Notes under the pieces: model-generated
Told to the model about the DNA's origin: nothing
Seen by the model: the letters and a program-made list of their open reading frames with translations, nothing else
Databases searched by the model: none
Program-made: the position numbers and the translations under genes
Source: Chloroflexota bacterium
Lineage (GTDB): Bacteria; Chloroflexota; Anaerolineae; Anaerolineales; UBA11579
Assembly (NCBI GenBank): GCA_013112575.1
Contig: JABFGG010000020.1
Coordinates: 20,484 to 84,483 of the forward strand
Direction of reading: 5' to 3'
Length of the DNA: 64,000 bases
Shown: one piece after another, positions 8,811 to 16,150 of the stretch
Layout of the letters: each line of letters opens with the position of its first letter
How positions within the stretch are numbered: position 1 is the first letter of the stretch

Positions 8811-9049
8811 TCCCGGTCACTCGATGGAAAAACCATGCAAATGCGTTGTTGGAATAAGAAGTTCAAGTGGTCCCATAGGCAAATTGAGGGCCACAATAGT
8901 ACTCTGGTAGCAGTAATTAGAGCTTATTTGAACAAGTGTGACAGACGGCAATCATTTGTACATGATTTTGTTCTGGGGCATTGCTCTATAAGTAAATACA
9001 ATAATCTGGCATTCAAATCTTCTAAACTTAGTAAGAGGAGCAGGAAATT

Positions 9050-9568
9050 ATGATAACCAGCAAAGTTATTGATACGCTCAAGGAACGTCGCATATTAGTG
9101 GTAGCGGTAGTAATCGCGCTGGCACTTCTATTAGCCTTCCTGGTTGCACCTACTTCCGCAGCCCGCAGCGTAACAGGCTTTTTCCCCGGCACATTCAACG
9201 TCGGGAACTCCGCCGTCTACTTCCCAGAACCGTTCACAGGCGAAGTTACCATTTCACGCCCGAGCGTTTTCCCGGGTGGTGTGCGGCATTCATTCAACCC
9301 CACCTATCTTGAAGTAGATTACACGAACCCAACTGTGCGCGGCACGATGGTTGTGTTCTTCAACCTCAACGAGCGCATGTTCGCACAACATGAAGAAGGA
9401 AATTTGAACATCTACTTCCGTGGTGAAGAAGATGCAGGTTTCTTCCGATGTGCTGCTCAATTCTATCTGCCTGGTGATCCTGATAACTTGAGAGATTTCG
9501 GTGTGATGACTTGCTACCTGGCTGCTCAAGATGGTTGGGCGACCATCGGCACAAGGAATGGCAACTAA
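9050..9568 (+). CDS. Small secreted or membrane-anchored protein of unknown function
   Basis: 172 aa. Residues ~15-37 form one strong hydrophobic helix followed by TSAARS, a signal peptide or N-terminal anchor with a plausible AxA-like cleavage site. The rest is beta-rich and polar with several aromatic residues and two cysteines (FRCAAQFY, MTCYLAAQ) that could form a disulphide. ATG 9050 follows AGGAGCAGGAA. It is a single-gene unit with its own terminator (9593-9625). I do not recognise the family. About 250 nt before it hold no convincing gene. Confidence 0.7.
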   Translation: MITSKVIDTLKERRILVVAVVIALALLLAFLVAPTSAARSVTGFFPGTFNVGNSAVYFPEPFTGEVTISRPSVFPGGVRHSFNPTYLEVDYTNPTVRGTMVVFFNLNERMFAQHEEGNLNIYFRGEEDAGFFRCAAQFYLPGDPDNLRDFGVMTCYLAAQDGWATIGTRNGN

Positions 9569-9592
9569 AGCATTCTAATAAATTAGTTTTCA

Positions 9593-9627
9593 AAACAGCC
9601 TCCAACAATTGGAGGCTGTTTTTGTTT
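9593..9627 (+). terminator. Intrinsic terminator
   Basis: AAACAGCCTCCAA / TTGGAGGCTGTTT, 13-bp stem with a CAA loop, running into TTTTTGTTT. Ends the secreted-protein gene and isolates it from the alkylation repair operon. Confidence 0.9.
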
Positions 9628-9640
9628 AATCACAGACAGA

Positions 9641-9669
9641 TTGACACAGAACATACGTTCTGATATATT
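9641..9669 (+). promoter_or_regulatory. Promoter of the alkylation repair operon with LexA-like palindrome
   Basis: TTGACA (9641-9646), a 17-nt spacer and TATATT (9664-9669): near-consensus for the housekeeping sigma factor. The spacer holds CAGAAC-ATAC-GTTCTG, whose core GAACATACGTTC (9649-9660) matches the GAAC-N4-GTTC SOS box of Gram-positive-type LexA. A protein bound there would block RNA polymerase directly. Confidence 0.75.
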
Positions 9670-9688
9670 GGTTTTAAAGGAGCCAATC

Positions 9689-10129
9689 ATGATTCGTCAT
9701 CTGGCTGGTTTGGCTGAAGTCGTAGACGATGTAGGCAAAGCGGTATCTTTCTATCGTGATGTATTGGGGCTACCCGTCAAACATGAAGAAGGTGCAGAAT
9801 ATGTAGAGGTGGAAATAGAAGGTATCTTGCATTACGGTATCTGGTCGCGCCGCGCAGCTGCGCAGGCCATCTACGGTGATCCTGAAGCGAGTGACCAGAT
9901 CGAGCTTGGATATCTACTGGGCTTTGAAGTGGATTCGGTAGAAAAAAGCAGCCAGCACATCAAAAGCAAATCCTCTCTCATTCAACCACCTAAAGAGGAA
10001 CCCTGGGGACAGCGCACCAGTCGATTTGAGATGCCCAGTGGGCAACTGGCCGAGATAGCCGAAACACCGTGGGCACGCAAAATCACCAGATCAATGGAGA
10101 CTGACCCGCCGCCCAAGGAACAACCGTGA
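9689..10129 (+). CDS. VOC (glyoxalase/bleomycin-resistance fold) family protein
   Basis: 146 aa. Two beta-alpha-beta-beta-beta-like halves: residues 1-60 with LAEVVDDVGKAVSFYRDVLGL (typical VOC opening helix) and the second half ending with a FEMPSGQLAEIAETP strand carrying the usual terminal glutamate ligand position. VOC proteins bind a metal or a small substrate; the specific substrate cannot be told. ATG 9689 has AAAGGAG at good spacing; an upstream in-frame start at 9641 would fall in the promoter. First gene of a four-gene unit ending in two DNA alkylation repair proteins, so detoxification of a reactive compound is a reasonable inference. Its stop overlaps the next GTG by 3 bases. Confidence 0.75.
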   Translation: MIRHLAGLAEVVDDVGKAVSFYRDVLGLPVKHEEGAEYVEVEIEGILHYGIWSRRAAAQAIYGDPEASDQIELGYLLGFEVDSVEKSSQHIKSKSSLIQPPKEEPWGQRTSRFEMPSGQLAEIAETPWARKITRSMETDPPPKEQP

Positions 10130-10485
10130 AAGGAAGCTTGTTCCTGATCCACTGGCATGAAGCTGAGGCAGAAGCACATGCCGAAATGTTACGTCGCACA
10201 GATTGGCAAGTTGAGATCGAATGTGAGGACGGGGCGCGGGCTGCAAAAAAGATCAAAAATAAACCACCCAATGCAGTTATCATCTACCTGACGCGCCTGG
10301 CTTCCCATGGACGCCACACCGCTACCCATCTACGCGAGAGCGCCTCTACACGGGAACTGCCAATCATCTTCGTGGGTGGCAACCCCGAGGCCGTGCAACA
10401 AAGCCGCACAAAAGTGCCCGACGGGGTGTTCATCAGTGAGGAAGAATTGAGGCAAGCACTTGTAAATATTGCTAAACAGACGTAA
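10126..10485 (+). CDS. Receiver-like domain protein lacking the phosphoacceptor aspartate
   Basis: 119 aa, starting at GTG 10126 inside the stop of the VOC gene (GTGA). The order of beta strands and helices resembles a CheY-like receiver: FLIHWHEAEAEAHAEML, a central strand NAVIIYLTRL, and a late strand ELPIIFVGG. Where a receiver has its Asp (VxxLD) this protein has a tyrosine (IIYL), and the acidic pair after strand 1 is HE rather than DD. It is therefore either a pseudo-receiver or an unrelated Rossmann-like protein. Its place between VOC and AlkC-like genes suggests a role in the same stress response. Unrecognised otherwise. Confidence 0.6.
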   Translation: MKGSLFLIHWHEAEAEAHAEMLRRTDWQVEIECEDGARAAKKIKNKPPNAVIIYLTRLASHGRHTATHLRESASTRELPIIFVGGNPEAVQQSRTKVPDGVFISEEELRQALVNIAKQT

Positions 10486-10508
10486 TAAGTTCCATCGAGG
10501 AGACGATC

Positions 10509-11615
10509 ATGTCGGATAACGTTCGACTAAAAGATATGTTTTTTCAGCCTGCCTTTTTTGAAGATCTGGCCAAGGCTGTTAAAAAGACCTACCCTGATTT
10601 TGACGGAAAAGAATTCCTGGGGCGAGTGCTTGATGAAGGTTTTGAAGAGCGCGCTCTCAAAGAGCGCATGCGCCACACAACCCTGTCAATGGAAGGCTTA
10701 TTGCCTCAAGACTATCGCCAATCACTAAAAATCCTGAGTGCAACCCTGATACCCCTCCAAGACTATAGCTTTGAAAAGACCATCTATCCTGACTATGTAG
10801 AAGTCAATGGGCTGGATGATTGGGATGCATCACTACCTGCCCTGGAAGAATTCACACAACATATGAGTGCCGAGTTTGCCGTGCGGCCATTCATCGCGCA
10901 GGACCAGGTGCGCATGATGGGCCAGATGCTGACATGGGCCAAGCACAAGCAGGCCACAGTGCGCCGCCTGGCAAGCGAGGGTTGCCGACCACGCTTGCCC
11001 TGGGGGATGGCATTAAAAGAATTAAAGGCCGATCCAAGCCCCATCTTACCCATCCTCGAAAAGCTCAAAATGGATGAAAGCGAAGACGTACGCCGCAGCG
11101 TGGCCAACAACCTGAACGACATCTCCAAAGACAACCCTTCCGTAGTAATAAAGGTGCTATCGGGATGGCAGAAAGAAGGGGGTAAAGAAATGGAACAATT
11201 GACGAGCCATGCTTTGCGCACATTGGTTAAAGCCGGGAACAAAGAGGCGCTGGAACTTCTAGGATATCCAAGTGACCCCAGCATTGAGGTCAAGAACTTC
11301 AAGCTTGAACCAGCCAGCATTCAAATGGGAGAAACAGTTGAATTCTCATTTGACGTGGTGTCAACCGGGGAATCAGAGCAAAACTTGATGATCGACTATG
11401 CCCTGCATCTGGTGCGGCAAAAGGGGAAAACTTCTACGAAGGTGTTCAAGTTGAGCAAGCAGGCCCTAGCGTCAAACGAAAGCGTATCGCTGTCTAAAAA
11501 GCAGCGCTTCAAACCCATCACCACTCGTAGATATTACTCCGGTGAACATGCTATAGAAATCCAGATCAATGGGAAATCATTTGGTCGCAAAAGCTTTATG
11601 CTCGAGGTGGAGTAA
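10509..11615 (+). CDS. DNA alkylation repair protein, HEAT-repeat AlkC-like glycosylase
   Basis: 368 aa. Residues ~140-260 carry the characteristic HEAT-like helices of AlkC/AlkD proteins: VRRLASEGCRPRLPWG, then DESEDVRRSVANNLNDISKD. The C-terminal ~100 residues are beta-rich (NFKLEPASIQMGETVEFSFD), resembling the immunoglobulin-like domain found at the end of AlkC-type proteins. AlkC/AlkD glycosylases excise positively charged N3- or N7-alkylpurines without base flipping. ATG 10509 has GAGGAG upstream. It sits directly before tag, so the two probably act on overlapping lesions. Family assignment is fairly sure; the catalytic residues were not checked individually. Confidence 0.85.
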   Translation: MSDNVRLKDMFFQPAFFEDLAKAVKKTYPDFDGKEFLGRVLDEGFEERALKERMRHTTLSMEGLLPQDYRQSLKILSATLIPLQDYSFEKTIYPDYVEVNGLDDWDASLPALEEFTQHMSAEFAVRPFIAQDQVRMMGQMLTWAKHKQATVRRLASEGCRPRLPWGMALKELKADPSPILPILEKLKMDESEDVRRSVANNLNDISKDNPSVVIKVLSGWQKEGGKEMEQLTSHALRTLVKAGNKEALELLGYPSDPSIEVKNFKLEPASIQMGETVEFSFDVVSTGESEQNLMIDYALHLVRQKGKTSTKVFKLSKQALASNESVSLSKKQRFKPITTRRYYSGEHAIEIQINGKSFGRKSFMLEVE

Positions 11616-11621
11616 CAACAT

Positions 11622-12185
11622 ATGGAACTAAAACGCTGTGAGTGGGTCAGTGATGATCCACTATACATTGAGTATCATGACCACCAATGGGGTGTGCCGG
11701 AGCACGATGACCAAACACTGTTCGAGATGTTGATCCTGGAAGGTGCACAGGCCGGCCTGAGTTGGATCACGATCTTGAAGAAACGTGCCGCCTATGTGGA
11801 AGCCTTCGATGAATTCGACCCGCACATAGTCGCCAGGTATGACGAAGATAAGATACAGGCTCTCTTGCAGAATGCGGGCATCGTGCGCAATAAGCTAAAA
11901 ATCCGCTCGGCAGTCAGCAATGCGCAGGCTTTCCTTGAGTTGCAGCAAGAGTTCGGCAGCTTTGACAAATACATTTGGGGTTTTGTGGGCGGCAAGCCCA
12001 AGGTCAACCAATGGCCGACTCTTGATGACATCCCTGCCAAAACGGAGGAAGCGGAAGCGATGAGCAAGGACCTCAAGAAGCGTGGTTTTAGCTTTGTAGG
12101 CCCCACGATTTGTTATGCCTTCATGCAAGCTACCGGGATGGTCAATGACCATACAACGGATTGTTTTCGATACGGAGAAGTGTAA
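11622..12185 (+). CDS. tag: DNA-3-methyladenine glycosylase I
   Basis: 187 aa, the normal length for Tag. Conserved segments: RCEWVSDDPLYIEYHDHQWG at the N-terminus, FEMLILEGAQAGLSWITIL, and the C-terminal GPTICYAFMQATGMVNDH followed by the TTDCF region that, with CEW and the HDxxW histidine, makes the Tag zinc site. It removes 3-methyladenine, starting base excision repair. ATG 11622 lies 6 nt after the AlkC-like stop with GGTGGAG inside that gene's end. Last gene of the operon behind the LexA-like promoter at 9641. Confidence 0.95.
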   Translation: MELKRCEWVSDDPLYIEYHDHQWGVPEHDDQTLFEMLILEGAQAGLSWITILKKRAAYVEAFDEFDPHIVARYDEDKIQALLQNAGIVRNKLKIRSAVSNAQAFLELQQEFGSFDKYIWGFVGGKPKVNQWPTLDDIPAKTEEAEAMSKDLKKRGFSFVGPTICYAFMQATGMVNDHTTDCFRYGEV

Positions 12186-12221
12186 AAAGGGAGAAAATGA
12201 CTGTGATAGAATATGCGTCCT

Positions 12222-12239
12222 ATTAGATATACATCTAAT
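12222..12239. repeat. Palindrome ATTAGAT-N4-ATCTAAT
   Basis: ATTAGATATACATCTAAT: 7-bp arms, 4-nt spacer, in the 365-nt stretch between tag and the ABC operon. A near copy lies at 19584-19601. Probably an operator for an unknown regulator. Confidence 0.5.
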
Positions 12240-12332
12240 CATTTTGGACTTTTGAACAGGTAGCACTCCGTCAAACCGAACATGGCATTCCCACCGCTGT
12301 AGCCTAAAATGTCGAGTAAAGGAAAGGTACCT

Positions 12333-12381
12333 TCTTATTAAAATGTGAGAGCCAGGCACGCCATACCTGGCTCTCAATAAG
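12333..12381. repeat. Hairpin-forming inverted repeat in the tag-ABC intergenic stretch
   Basis: GAGAGCCAGG (12347-12356) pairs with CCTGGCTCTC (12366-12375), extended outward by TTATT/AATAA. No U-tract follows on either strand, so it is not a standard terminator. The rest of 12186-12550 shows a GAGGAG followed by a TTG-initiated 19-codon reading frame near 12434 that I would not call a gene. Confidence 0.5.
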
Positions 12382-12550
12382 GAGGAGAAGAAGAGAAATC
12401 GCCCTTTACTCATCTAAATAATACCAATACATAGAGGAGATTGCTTGACGATTAACCTACGATTACCCTACGCAGGCATGACAAATCACCGACAAATCAG
12501 TTAGCTTTTGATTAACAAGCAGTAATTTGATCCATTTCAAAGGAAGAAGC

Positions 12551-13561
12551 ATGGACCTGGCAGTAAAAACACAAGACCTGTCGCGCATTTACAAAATACG
12601 CGGAGGAAAGAAAGAGGAGGCCAAAGAGTTAGTGGCGCTTGACCACGTCAGTGTGGAGATCAAGCGCGGAGAACTTTTTGGTCTGTTGGGACCGAATGGA
12701 GCAGGCAAGACCACATTGATCAAGATCCTGACCACCCTATTGTCCCCAACATCAGGGGTGGCTACCGTAGGTGGGATCGACGTTGCCAAGGAACCACACA
12801 ATGTACGCCCGATCATCAACATGGTTTCGGGCGGCGAATCTTCGGGATACGGTTTGCTCACAGTGCGCGAAAACTTGTGGATGTTCGCCCAGTTCTACGG
12901 TATCCCTACAAAAGTAGCCAATGAGCGCATTAAGGAGCTATTAGGCATCGTGGGGCTTGGGGACCGCGACAATACAAAATCGTCGGACCTGTCCACCGGC
13001 CTACGTCAGAAAATGAATATTGTGCGCGGCTTCCTGACCGACCCAGAGGTACTCTTCCTGGATGAGCCTACGCTGGGTCTGGACGTAGGCGCATCACGCG
13101 ACGTACGTCATTTCGTGCGTGGCTGGGTGGATGAGAACAAGGGCGACAAGACATTGCTGCTGACCACGCATTACATGGTGGAAGCGGACGAGTTGTGCGA
13201 CCGGGTAGCCATCATCAACCAGGGACGCGTACTTGCCTGTGACACCCCCAGCCGCCTGAAGCGCAATCTACAACGTGACGCCATCTTCAAATTGGAAGTC
13301 AGCCCACTCAACGGCGCTGGCACAGGCAGTTTCGAGAAACTGGCCGGAGTGCGTCAGGTAACCCACCAGGCACAGGACGGACAATCCATTTTGGAATTCA
13401 TCCTTGAAGAAGAAGATGTATTGGGACGCGTGGTGAACACCATGACCAACCAGGACATTCACATCTTCAACCTGGAAAAGCGCGAGGCTACGCTGGAAGA
13501 CGTTTTCGTAGACCTGGTCGGAAAAAGCATGAAGGAGGTGGAAGGTGACTCTGACAGCTAA
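12551..13561 (+). CDS. ABC transporter ATP-binding protein (drug/polysaccharide exporter type)
   Basis: 336 aa. Walker A GPNGAGKTT at about residue 50, signature LSTGLRQKM (a variant of LSGGQ), Walker B EVLFLDEPT, and an H-loop LLTTHYM. The C-terminal ~90 residues form the extra domain common in exporters of the CcmA/DrrA class. It energises the two ABC-2 permeases that follow, probably exporting a drug, lipid or glycan. ATG 12551 is preferred over a TTG at 12527 because AAAGGAAG lies at correct spacing. It overlaps the next gene by 17 nt with a good GGAGGTGG site inside its end, so expression is coupled. Confidence 0.92.
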   Translation: MDLAVKTQDLSRIYKIRGGKKEEAKELVALDHVSVEIKRGELFGLLGPNGAGKTTLIKILTTLLSPTSGVATVGGIDVAKEPHNVRPIINMVSGGESSGYGLLTVRENLWMFAQFYGIPTKVANERIKELLGIVGLGDRDNTKSSDLSTGLRQKMNIVRGFLTDPEVLFLDEPTLGLDVGASRDVRHFVRGWVDENKGDKTLLLTTHYMVEADELCDRVAIINQGRVLACDTPSRLKRNLQRDAIFKLEVSPLNGAGTGSFEKLAGVRQVTHQAQDGQSILEFILEEEDVLGRVVNTMTNQDIHIFNLEKREATLEDVFVDLVGKSMKEVEGDSDS

Positions 13562-14387
13562 GGTTACCAAACACTCCGGATTGAGACTGTTCCTCATGAC
13601 AGTCTTTGGGCGGGCCTACCCGCGTATGGTGGGTATGCTGCGCGAACGTTCCTGGATGCTGTGGGAGATCATCCTGCCCATACTAGGCGTTTCGGCCTAC
13701 GTGTTCATCTACCGAGCCATCGGCGCGCCGGAAATCTATATTGGCTTTGTGGTGATGGGGGGTGCCATGACAGCTTTTTGGCTGAATGTACTGTGGTCGA
13801 TGAGCAGCCAGCTTTACTGGGAAAAAGAGATGGGCAACCTATCGCTTTACATCATGGCACCCAACTCTATGATGGGCATTTTGCTGGGCATGGCCGTAGG
13901 CGGTTTGTTTTTCGCCGGGCAACGCGCCCTGGTGATCACCATTGTAGGAAGCTGGATATTTGGGGTGAGCTATGAAGTGGTCAGCTATTGGCAATTGTTC
14001 GCCGTATTCATGCTCACGATGGTTGCACTGTATGGCCTGGGCATGATGACCTCATCGCTTTTCTTGTTATTGAGCAGGGAAGCCTGGCACCTGGCGAACC
14101 TGGCACAGGAGCCGATCTACCTTGCCTCCGGCTTCTACTTCCCCGTCAAGAACCTGACCTTCTGGGTGGCTGCCGGAGCTTCTATTATTCCCCTGACAAT
14201 GGGCATGGACGCCATGCGCCAGTTGGTCTTTCCTGATGGGTCCAGCCTGGGGTTCTTGAGCGTAGACATTGAAATAGCTATCCTGGTCGGGTTGTCTGTC
14301 CTCTTCGTGGTCGGAGCGAAGCTGATGCTGGACTATATGGAACGTCTGGCGATCCGCGAAGGGCGCCTGACCGAGAGCAAGAGATAA
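13545..14387 (+). CDS. ABC-2 type transporter permease (first)
   Basis: 280 aa, about six hydrophobic helices and the ABC-2 permease pattern, including the late segment LAQEPIYLASGFYFPVKNL, which matches the conserved 'SGxxFP' turn of these proteins. Starts at GTG 13545 with GGAGGTGGAAG upstream, overlapping the ATPase gene. Together with the next permease it would make a heterodimeric membrane pore powered by the ATPase. Substrate unknown. Confidence 0.88.
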   Translation: MTLTAKVTKHSGLRLFLMTVFGRAYPRMVGMLRERSWMLWEIILPILGVSAYVFIYRAIGAPEIYIGFVVMGGAMTAFWLNVLWSMSSQLYWEKEMGNLSLYIMAPNSMMGILLGMAVGGLFFAGQRALVITIVGSWIFGVSYEVVSYWQLFAVFMLTMVALYGLGMMTSSLFLLLSREAWHLANLAQEPIYLASGFYFPVKNLTFWVAAGASIIPLTMGMDAMRQLVFPDGSSLGFLSVDIEIAILVGLSVLFVVGAKLMLDYMERLAIREGRLTESKR

Positions 14388-14389
14388 GC

Positions 14390-15283
14390 ATGGATGCACA
14401 AATTACCATCCCACAAAGTCGGCAAGACAACACTTTCCAACGCCTGGTGCGCACCTTCAGGGTGTCTGCCTGGTTAGGCTGGCAGATCGAAGCCAATTGG
14501 GCTGACCCGCTGGTATTCGCCATTTATGCACTGATCAAACCATTAGCCAGCGCAGCTATCATTGTGGTGATGTATGGCATCATCACGCAGGGCGACTTCG
14601 GCCAGCCTATCTTTGCTTACATCTTTATCGGCAACGCCTTTTACATCTATGTAGGGCAAGTCATGTCGGGAGTATCCTGGGCGGTGATCGATGACCGGGA
14701 GCATTACCGTATGCTCAAGTACGTGTACATCGCCCCTATCCACATCCCCACTTACCTTTTGGGCCGCGGCGTAGCTAAGTTCGTTTTCGCCTCCATCTCT
14801 GTGTTCGTGACATTGTTGGCAGGTGTGCTGTTCCTCCAGATCCCGCTGGACTTACTCCAGGTTGATTGGCTGCTGTTCATCGTATCCCTGGCGATTGGCG
14901 TGAACATGCTTGCATTGATGGGATTGATGTTGGGCAGTATCGTTCTATTGTTGGTCAACCATTCCTTCGGCATGGGAGAGGCGGTGGCCGGGGCATTGTA
15001 TTTATTCAGCGGTGCCATCTTCCCCCTGGAAGTGCTGCCTGAATGGATCCGCTGGGTGGGCTTCATTATGCCCGTGACCTACTGGCTGGAGTTAATCCGC
15101 CGAGCATTGTTACCGGACATAGCTGCAGGCTTCCCTACCCTTGCCAGCCTCAGCAATGGGCAACTATTAGGCATCATGTTGGGTCTAACAGTGTTCTTTG
15201 CAGTTGCAGCTTTCCTGACATTCAATTATTGTGACCGCGAAGCGCGCGAACGCGGCTATATTGACAGGACAACAAACTACTAA
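14390..15283 (+). CDS. ABC-2 type transporter permease (second)
   Basis: 297 aa with about six membrane helices. The segment YLFSGAIFPLEVLPEWI is the ABC-2 'SG-x-x-FP' signature, and the final residues (NYCDREARERGYID) form a charged cytoplasmic tail. ATG 14390 lies two nt after the previous stop. It pairs with the first permease, and the operon ends with the terminator at 15312. Confidence 0.88.
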   Translation: MDAQITIPQSRQDNTFQRLVRTFRVSAWLGWQIEANWADPLVFAIYALIKPLASAAIIVVMYGIITQGDFGQPIFAYIFIGNAFYIYVGQVMSGVSWAVIDDREHYRMLKYVYIAPIHIPTYLLGRGVAKFVFASISVFVTLLAGVLFLQIPLDLLQVDWLLFIVSLAIGVNMLALMGLMLGSIVLLLVNHSFGMGEAVAGALYLFSGAIFPLEVLPEWIRWVGFIMPVTYWLELIRRALLPDIAAGFPTLASLSNGQLLGIMLGLTVFFAVAAFLTFNYCDREARERGYIDRTTNY

Positions 15284-15311
15284 AATCACCTTATCCAGAT
15301 TTCACAAAAAG

Positions 15312-15350
15312 AAAGCTTGCGAGTCATATGTAGTGATTGCAAGCTTTTTT
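15312..15350 (+). terminator. Intrinsic terminator of the ABC exporter operon
   Basis: AAAGCTTGC (15312-15320) pairs with GCAAGCTTT (15339-15347), followed by more T. It lies only ~15 nt before the ogt start, so read-through could still supply ogt. Confidence 0.85.
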
Positions 15351-15365
15351 GTGTAGGAGATGAAT

Positions 15366-15893
15366 GTGAACGAGAAGATCACTGTTTGGATCGGAGAAAC
15401 TGACCAAACACCTTTAGGCAAAGTCTGGGTAGCCATGACTTCTGAAGGCTTATGGGCCATAGAGTATGACGTGTCGCGCAACGAGTTCACAGAAAGAGTA
15501 ACGCGGCGCGGCAATGTCAACATCCTGGATTACCGGCAGAACGTTGAAGAGGCCCTGCAACAGGTCAGCAACTACCTGAACGGAAAAAGCAAAGAGTTCG
15601 ATCTACCGATAGACTGGCGGGGTATGACCGAGTTCCAGAGGAAGGTGCGCCAGGCTGTCATGGATATCCCGGCGGGCGAAATCGCTTCTTACAAAGAGAT
15701 CGCGGTGCAATTAGGTAAACCAGAAGCCTCAAGGGCTGTGGGCCGTGTGAATGCCACCAACCCGATCCCACTCGTGATTCCCTGCCACCGGGTGCTGGCC
15801 TCCGATGGCAAGCTGACCGGTTATGGCGGCAAGGGCGGCGTGGATACCAAAGCGTGGTTGCTGGAATTAGAAGAGGCCACGCTTCTGAGTTAG
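15366..15893 (+). CDS. ogt: Methylated-DNA--protein-cysteine S-methyltransferase
   Basis: About 175 aa. The C-terminal domain carries IPCHRVLASDGKLTGYGGK, the suicide-cysteine motif PCHRV of O6-alkylguanine-DNA alkyltransferases, preceded by the DNA-binding helix segment SRAVGRVNATNPIP. It transfers alkyl groups from O6-alkylguanine to itself. GTG 15366 has AGGAG 6 nt upstream; the in-frame ATG at 15360 directly abuts that AGGAG and is less likely. It is flanked by terminators on both sides, so it is a separate unit, yet it continues the alkylation-repair theme of the AlkC-like and tag genes 3 kb upstream. Confidence 0.93.
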   Translation: MNEKITVWIGETDQTPLGKVWVAMTSEGLWAIEYDVSRNEFTERVTRRGNVNILDYRQNVEEALQQVSNYLNGKSKEFDLPIDWRGMTEFQRKVRQAVMDIPAGEIASYKEIAVQLGKPEASRAVGRVNATNPIPLVIPCHRVLASDGKLTGYGGKGGVDTKAWLLELEEATLLS

Positions 15894-15921
15894 CTTCTTC
15901 TATAAATTACTTTCCTAATCC

Positions 15922-15960
15922 AAAAAAGGTGGCCGATAAATAATCGGCCACCTTTTTTTA
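15922..15960. terminator. Strong bidirectional intrinsic terminator
   Basis: AAAAAAGGTGGCCGAT and ATCGGCCACCTTTTTT flank a 5-nt loop; A-run and T-run on either side allow termination in both directions. Confidence 0.92.
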
Positions 15961-16150
15961 TTCTTCTGCCACTAGGATAGAAATGTAACTCTTCTAATCA
16001 ACTTTAGAGGGATTCCTCGATCTTTCGCTTCGCTCATTCACTCGGAATGACAAGTCGAGACAACTATTATCTGAAACTTAACTGTCTTGCTAATTGGGCT
16101 AAAGAGCTACGGTATACTTTGGCGGAGGAACGCTTTCCCGGAGGAATCCC

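Noticed and set aside
8835..9053. Possible 72-aa ORF between murJ and the secreted protein
   Set aside because: No Shine-Dalgarno sequence, no motif, overlaps the next start; probably intergenic.
12434..12505. TTG-started 19-codon frame with GAGGAG before the ABC operon
   Set aside because: Too short, rare start, no conserved feature; possible leader but unsupported.
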